Shown here: positions 33,594-37,716 of the stretch, piece after piece | How the letters are laid out: every line of letters begins with the position of its first letter | Numbering within the stretch: position 1 is the stretch's first letter | NCBI GenBank assembly: GCA_030141605.1 | Contig: JAQGDQ010001168.1 | Span: 20,001 to 57,716, forward strand | Length of the DNA: 37,716 nucleotides | From: Tubiluchus corallicola | Taxonomy: Eukaryota; Priapulida; Priapulimorpha; Priapulimorphida; Tubiluchidae | Direction: 5' to 3' | Notes under the pieces: generated by a model | What the model saw: the letters and a program-made list of their open reading frames with translations, nothing else | Databases searched by the model: none | Told to the model about the DNA's origin: nothing | Made by a program: the position numbers and the translations under genes

Positions 33594-33865
33594 TTACATA
33601 ACCAAACATCTGTTCTCTTTTGATTTTTGTTTTCTTGCAAGCGAATACTTTGCAGAATTTCTTCTCTTTCTAAAACTAGTAACTTGTGATCTTGAAGTTA
33701 AATTTAGTGTTGAGCAACTCGAATTTGACGTGCTAGTTTCCGGGCAACCAACGCTTCTTTCTGAAACCCCACTATTTACATTTCTGTGCCATCCTATCAG
33801 AATTTTCTCAGCGTCGCTTATCCTTCTCAAGGACTGGTGTTTATCTAGGACATAAACTTCATTTG
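33594..33865 (-). pseudogene. Partial inverted copy 1 of class V gene (residues 663-751)
   Basis: The minus strand encodes NEVYVLDKHQSLRRISDAEK through to CLVM and the stop, the same as residues 663-751 of the intact gene except for an Asn to Lys change. The catalytic domain is absent, so it cannot be an enzyme. The frame is intact and extends upstream to an ATG at 33890 inside the 37-bp minisatellite (MLDENLVYT), giving a 98-codon frame that ends in the polybasic and CaaX tail. I call it a gene fragment; expression is unknown. Confidence 0.85.
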
Positions 33866-34518
33866 TGTAGACTAAGTTCTCGTCTAGCATATCTATATTA
33901 TATTCTACCTAAGTTCTCGTCTAGCATATCTATATTATATTCTACCTAAGTTTTCGTCTAGCATATCTATATTATATTCTACCTAAGTTCTTATAATATA
34001 GATATGCTAGACGAAAACTTAGGTAGAATATAATATAGATATGCTAGACGAGAACTTAGGTAGAATATAATATAGATATGCTAGACGAGAACTTAGGTAT
34101 CAGTGCGCTGTGTATTGTGTTTTAATCATATGATTTAGTGTGTGGTTAGCGAACTACCAAGAAATAGGTCTGCCAGCCAGCTCTCTGGTTTATCCTTGTT
34201 TTTTATTCACATAAATAAACAAAATTTAAATCCACATACAAGTAAAAAACTCGCGTAAGAAAAAAATTAAATGTAATTTCTTCCAGATATGAAACCTAAA
34301 ATGTCCCTTTTGAAAACTGTAAACAACAGGAATTGTGTTCATCTTGGTCAAATTTACCCACAATTTTTGTCCTGGCCGATAACACAACTTCCATTTTTCT
34401 TTTTTCTGTCCTGATGCGATGATATAACTTTAGCTTGTACACTAAAGACTGCAAAGTAGGTAAGCTACTCATAAACTTTTGCAGCACTAAATGACGTGCA
34501 GTCAGTAATAACGTCGTC

Positions 34519-34790
34519 TTACATAACCAAACATCTGTTCTCTTTTGATTTTTGTTTTCTTGCAAGCGAATACTTTGCAGAATTTCTTCTCTTTCTAAAA
34601 CTAGTAACTTGTGATCTTGAAGTTAAATTTAGTGTTGAGCAACTCGAATTTGACGTGCTAGTTTCCGGGCAACCAACGCTTCTTTCTGAAACCCCACTAT
34701 TTACATTTCTGTGCCATCCTATCAGAATTTTCTCAGCGTCGCTTATCCTTCTCAAGGACTGGTGTTTATCTAGGACATAAACTTCATTTG
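34519..34790 (-). pseudogene. Partial inverted copy 2 of class V gene (residues 663-751)
   Basis: Tandem twin of the fragment at 33594-33865, with the same 98-codon frame starting at 34815 in the minisatellite and the same Asn to Lys change. Its 3' UTR copy lies to the left, down to about 34175. Confidence 0.85.
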
Positions 34791-34796
34791 TGTAGA

Positions 34797-35497
34797 CTAA
34801 GTTCTCGTCTAGCATATCTATATTATATTCTACCTAAGTTCTCGTCTAGCATATCTATATTATATTCTACCTAAGTTCTCGTCTAGCATATCTATATTAT
34901 ATTCTACCTAAGTTCTCGTCTAGCTTATCTATATTATATTCTACCTAAGTTCTCGTCTAGCTTATCTATATTATATTCTACCTAAGTTCTCGTCTAGCGT
35001 ATCTATATTATATTCTACCCAAGTTTTCGTTTAGCATATCTATATTATATTCTACCTAAGTTCTCGTCTAGCATATCTATATTATATTCTACCTAAGTTC
35101 TTGTCTAGCATATCTATATTATATTCTACCCAAGTTTTCGTCTAGCATATCTATATTATATTCTACCTAAGTTTTCGTCTAGCATATCTATATTATATTC
35201 TACTTAAGTTCTCGTCTAGCATATCTGTATTATATTCTACCCAAGTTCTCGTCTAGCATATCTATATTATATTCTACCTAAGTTCTTGTCTAGCATATCT
35301 ATATTACATTCTACCTAAGTTTTCCCCAAGCATATCTATATTATATTCTACCCAAGTTCTCGTCTAGCATATCTATATTATATTCTACCCAAGTTCTCGT
35401 CTAGCATATCTATATTATATTCTACCTAAGTTCTCGTCTAGCATATCTACATTATATTCTACCTAAGTTCTCGTCTAGCATGTCGATATTATATTCA
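34797..35497 (+). repeat. 37-bp minisatellite, main array (~19 units)
   Basis: About 700 bp of the same 37-bp unit, all in plus orientation, with point variants (GCTTATC, GCGTATC, TTTTCG, CCCAAG). It borders the second inverted gene fragment on the left and ordinary sequence on the right. Confidence 0.95.
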
Positions 35498-35718
35498 TTA
35501 TCGTGTTACTCATTCCACGAAATGAAATTGCAATGCAATCCCATGGATGTAACGTAAGTTAGTTGGTGTGATATTTCTTACTTTACTAGCATGTAATGTA
35601 GTGTGTGTCATGCTTTCGTTTTGTCGCTTGTGCGAAGTGCCAATACTGGATGCTTAAGAAATTAATTAATCTTAGTAGCAGGATTCAGTTTTTACACGTA
35701 TTGCTACTGCGCAGATGT

Positions 35719-37716
35719 ATTATAACTTAAATTGCAACAGACATAATCTGTTCTAGTTACTGAATTACCTTAATTACTGAATTACCTTAATTACGCCCAC
35801 AGTAGTCCTTAATTGCCACGTGACTTTCGACAGAAAAAATAAGAAAAAAATGACCATAAGAACTAATAATAACAACCATGACAAAGAGCATTTTATTAAT
35901 AAATGTAAAGAATGCCAATGACCCACGATGTTTGAAAATGTCGATTCCAAAAAATAATAAACGAACTTTATTAGCAAATTGTTTTTTTGGATTTATAAAC
36001 AAATTGACACTTTCTCTCCCTTTGTCTTATAGTAAAAAAATCCGTTAATAAGCAATGCAGGTACTTCCTATGAATGACATTCCTCTCTGGGGGTGGGGTT
36101 GGGGGGACGCGAGTGTTTCAGAGTAATGTTTGCACAACACACTGCTTACACATTGCTTTAAAAATGAAACTCGGCTGTACTAATTAATTATATAATCTCT
36201 TCAATGAGTCGTTAATTGATTATAACTAATTGGTCAACAAGAATTCGTTTTACGTGTTTTGAAAACGAGTACATAGTTTTAGCTGCGACCACCACTCGCT
36301 AAAAACCAAGGTGACTAGCGATGAAACTCATAATCAATCAGTAATCAATCAGCTATCACTAATCAATGAGGAACAAAGTCACCGGATATTCCGGAATGCC
36401 TGAAAGTGTAAAATTGATCGTGGTAAATACCATGTGCTTCTATAGAATTCATTCAAAAATGTATGCACCATAGTTTAGTGCACTACAACACAGTCTATGA
36501 GTTGAAAAAGTTAATTACTAATTAACAGTAAATTACATAATCCCAGGTAAGTCATTAATAAATTATATCACTTATGCAGACTGGGCTACAGCCAGGGTCA
36601 CCACAGTGATTTTAAAATTTTAAAATTTTGAATGGCCAGAATTTGTCACCCTTACGCTAGAAAATTCAAATGAATTTCGGCTCCTGTGAAATTTTCGCCC
36701 AGGGGCTTCATGCACGATACATTCCCTGGCTTCACAGAAATAAGCCCGAACTTGAAAGGTCCACATAATGAAAGATGAATAATCCCATTTTATTTGTATG
36801 TAGATTTAGATTTATTTATTTCTGTGCATTAAAAAAAAAACAAGAAAAAACCGGTGAGCTGGCAGTCTTATTTATTAATGACTTACCTGGGATTATGTAA
36901 TTTACTGTTAATTAGTAATTAACTTTTTCAACTCATAGACTGTGTTGTAGTGCACTAAACTATGGTGCATACATTTTTGAATGAATTCTATAGAAGCACA
37001 TGGTATTTACCACGATCAATTTTACACTTTCAGGCATTCCGGAATATCCGGTGACTTTGTTCCTCATTGATTAGTGATAGCTGATTGATTACTGATTGAT
37101 TATGAGTTTCATCGCTAGTCACCTTGGTTTTTAGCGAGTGGTGGTCGCAGCTAAAACTATGTACTCGTTTTCAAAACACGTAAAACGAATTCTTGTTGAC
37201 CAATTAGTTATAATCAATTAACGACTCATTGAAGAGATTATATAATTAATTAGTACAGCCGAGTTTCATTTTTAAAGCAATGTGTAAGCAGTGTGCTGTG
37301 CAAACATTACTCTGAAACACTCGCGTCCCCCCCAACCCCACCCCCAGAGAGGAATGTCATTCATAGGAAGTACCTGCATTGCTTATTAACGGATTTTTTT
37401 ACTATAAGACAAAGGGAGAGAAAGTGTCAATTTGTTTATAAATCCAAAAAAACAATTTGCTAATAAAGTTCGTTTATTATTTTTTGGAATCGACATTTTC
37501 AAACATCGTGGGTCATTGGCATTCTTTACTAATTATTAATAAAATGCTCTTTGTCATGGTTGTTATTATTAGTTCTTATGGTCATTTTTTTCTTATTTTT
37601 TCTGTCGAAAGTCACGTGGCAATTAAGGACTACTGTGGGCGTAATTAAGGTAATTCAGTAATTAAGGTAATTCAGTAACTAGAACAGATTATGTCTGTTG
37701 CAATTTAAGTTATAAT
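35719..37716. repeat. Large palindrome, ~845-bp arms with 306-bp spacer
   Basis: Left arm 35719-36563 and right arm 36870-37716 are inverted copies; the right arm runs to the last base, so the palindrome may extend past the window. The arms differ in places: CACAACACACTGC against CACAGCACACTGC, and an indel beside AATAAATG/TAATTATTAATAAAATG. Frames such as 35774-35977 (minus) and 37457-37648 (plus) are copies of each other and of unknown meaning. No TIR-type motif or transposase is seen. Confidence 0.93.
36785..36867 (+). repeat. Diverged copy of the class V gene 3' UTR
   Basis: Within the palindrome spacer, TTTGTATGTAGATTTAGATT and AACAAGAAAAAACCGGTGAG, then CTGGCAGTCTTATTT, align with 32838-32925 (TTGTATGTGGATTTAAATTT, AACAAGGATAAACCAGAGAG, CTGGCAGACCTATTT). 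The order is the same and the divergence is much higher than between the other copies. Confidence 0.75.

Larger units (their letters stand above)
32290..33865. repeat. Inverted repeat of the class V gene 3' end (arms ~762/799 bp, 15-bp spacer)
   Basis: The left arm 32290-33051 (last 89 codons, 3' UTR, flank and two 37-bp units) is mirrored by 33067-33865. The arms differ in length by 37 bp, one extra minisatellite unit on the right. At the centre TATCTATATTATA and TATAATATAGATA face each other across 15 bp (33052-33066). At least one coding change separates the arms: NSANYS in the gene, NSAKYS in the inverted copy. Confidence 0.93.
33067..34916. repeat. 925-bp tandem duplication of the inverted copy
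   Basis: 33067-33991 and 33992-34916 are near-identical direct repeats with a 925-bp period. Each holds an inverted copy of the gene's 3' end and flanking 37-bp units. Both carry the K variant (NSAKYS), so the inversion came before the tandem duplication. Confidence 0.93.

Noticed and set aside
35774-37648. Matching 63-71-codon frames in both palindrome arms
   Set aside because: They are the same AT-rich sequence mirrored, with indels changing the frame between arms; no sign of a protein.

Overview
The window looks like nuclear DNA from an animal, most likely a marine invertebrate and perhaps a mollusc or other lophotrochozoan. The reasons are AT-rich sequence, long gene-poor stretches, a canonical GT splice donor, many microsatellites and minisatellites, CR1/Jockey-like LINE relics, a tRNA-derived SINE, TTAA-flanked and hAT-type non-autonomous DNA elements, and TTAGGG-like interstitial repeats. 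The organism assignment is inference; no marker gene fixes it.

Only two protein-coding genes are well supported. At 7125-8018 (minus strand) is the 5' coding exon of a K+-dependent Na+/Ca2+ exchanger (NCKX/SLC24 family), ending at a clear splice donor; I cannot find its downstream exons. At 30306-32561 (plus strand) is an uninterrupted 751-codon gene for a class V PLP-dependent, cysteine-desulfurase-like enzyme. It has a long C-terminal extension that ends in a polybasic stretch and a CaaX box (Cys-Leu-Val-Met), which predicts a prenylated, membrane-attached enzyme.

Layout. 1-6900: dispersed repeat, probable solo LTR, 105-bp coding-length tandem repeat, LINE scrap, GA microsatellite, telomere-like tract, 161-bp duplication. 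6900-9600: NCKX exon and a CAT-rich microsatellite. 9600-19250: gene desert with three copies of a ~556-bp TTAA-flanked element, a 34-bp satellite, a SINE, a LINE 3' end, and TAA and mixed trinucleotide tracts. 19250-27000: 61-bp satellite, GTT tract, second copy of the 424-bp repeat, LINE 3' UTR fragment expanded into a 74-bp satellite, 17-bp array, hAT-like element with 8-bp target duplication, GT and pentamer tracts. 27505-29520: decayed LINE on the minus strand. 30200-37716: the enzyme gene followed by a complex of foldback and tandem duplications.

The most unusual part is 32290-37716. The last 89 codons plus 3' UTR of the enzyme gene are repeated downstream in inverted orientation, and that inverted copy is itself duplicated in tandem (925-bp unit). 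Both sit in a 37-bp minisatellite. About 220 bp beyond the minisatellite begins an ~845-bp-arm palindrome that reaches the window end, and its 306-bp spacer holds a diverged copy of the same 3' UTR. Read-through transcription would fold into long double-stranded RNA covering the gene's own C-terminal coding region. This is either a structurally dynamic locus with regulatory potential or partly an assembly artefact; sequence differences between the arms argue against a pure artefact.
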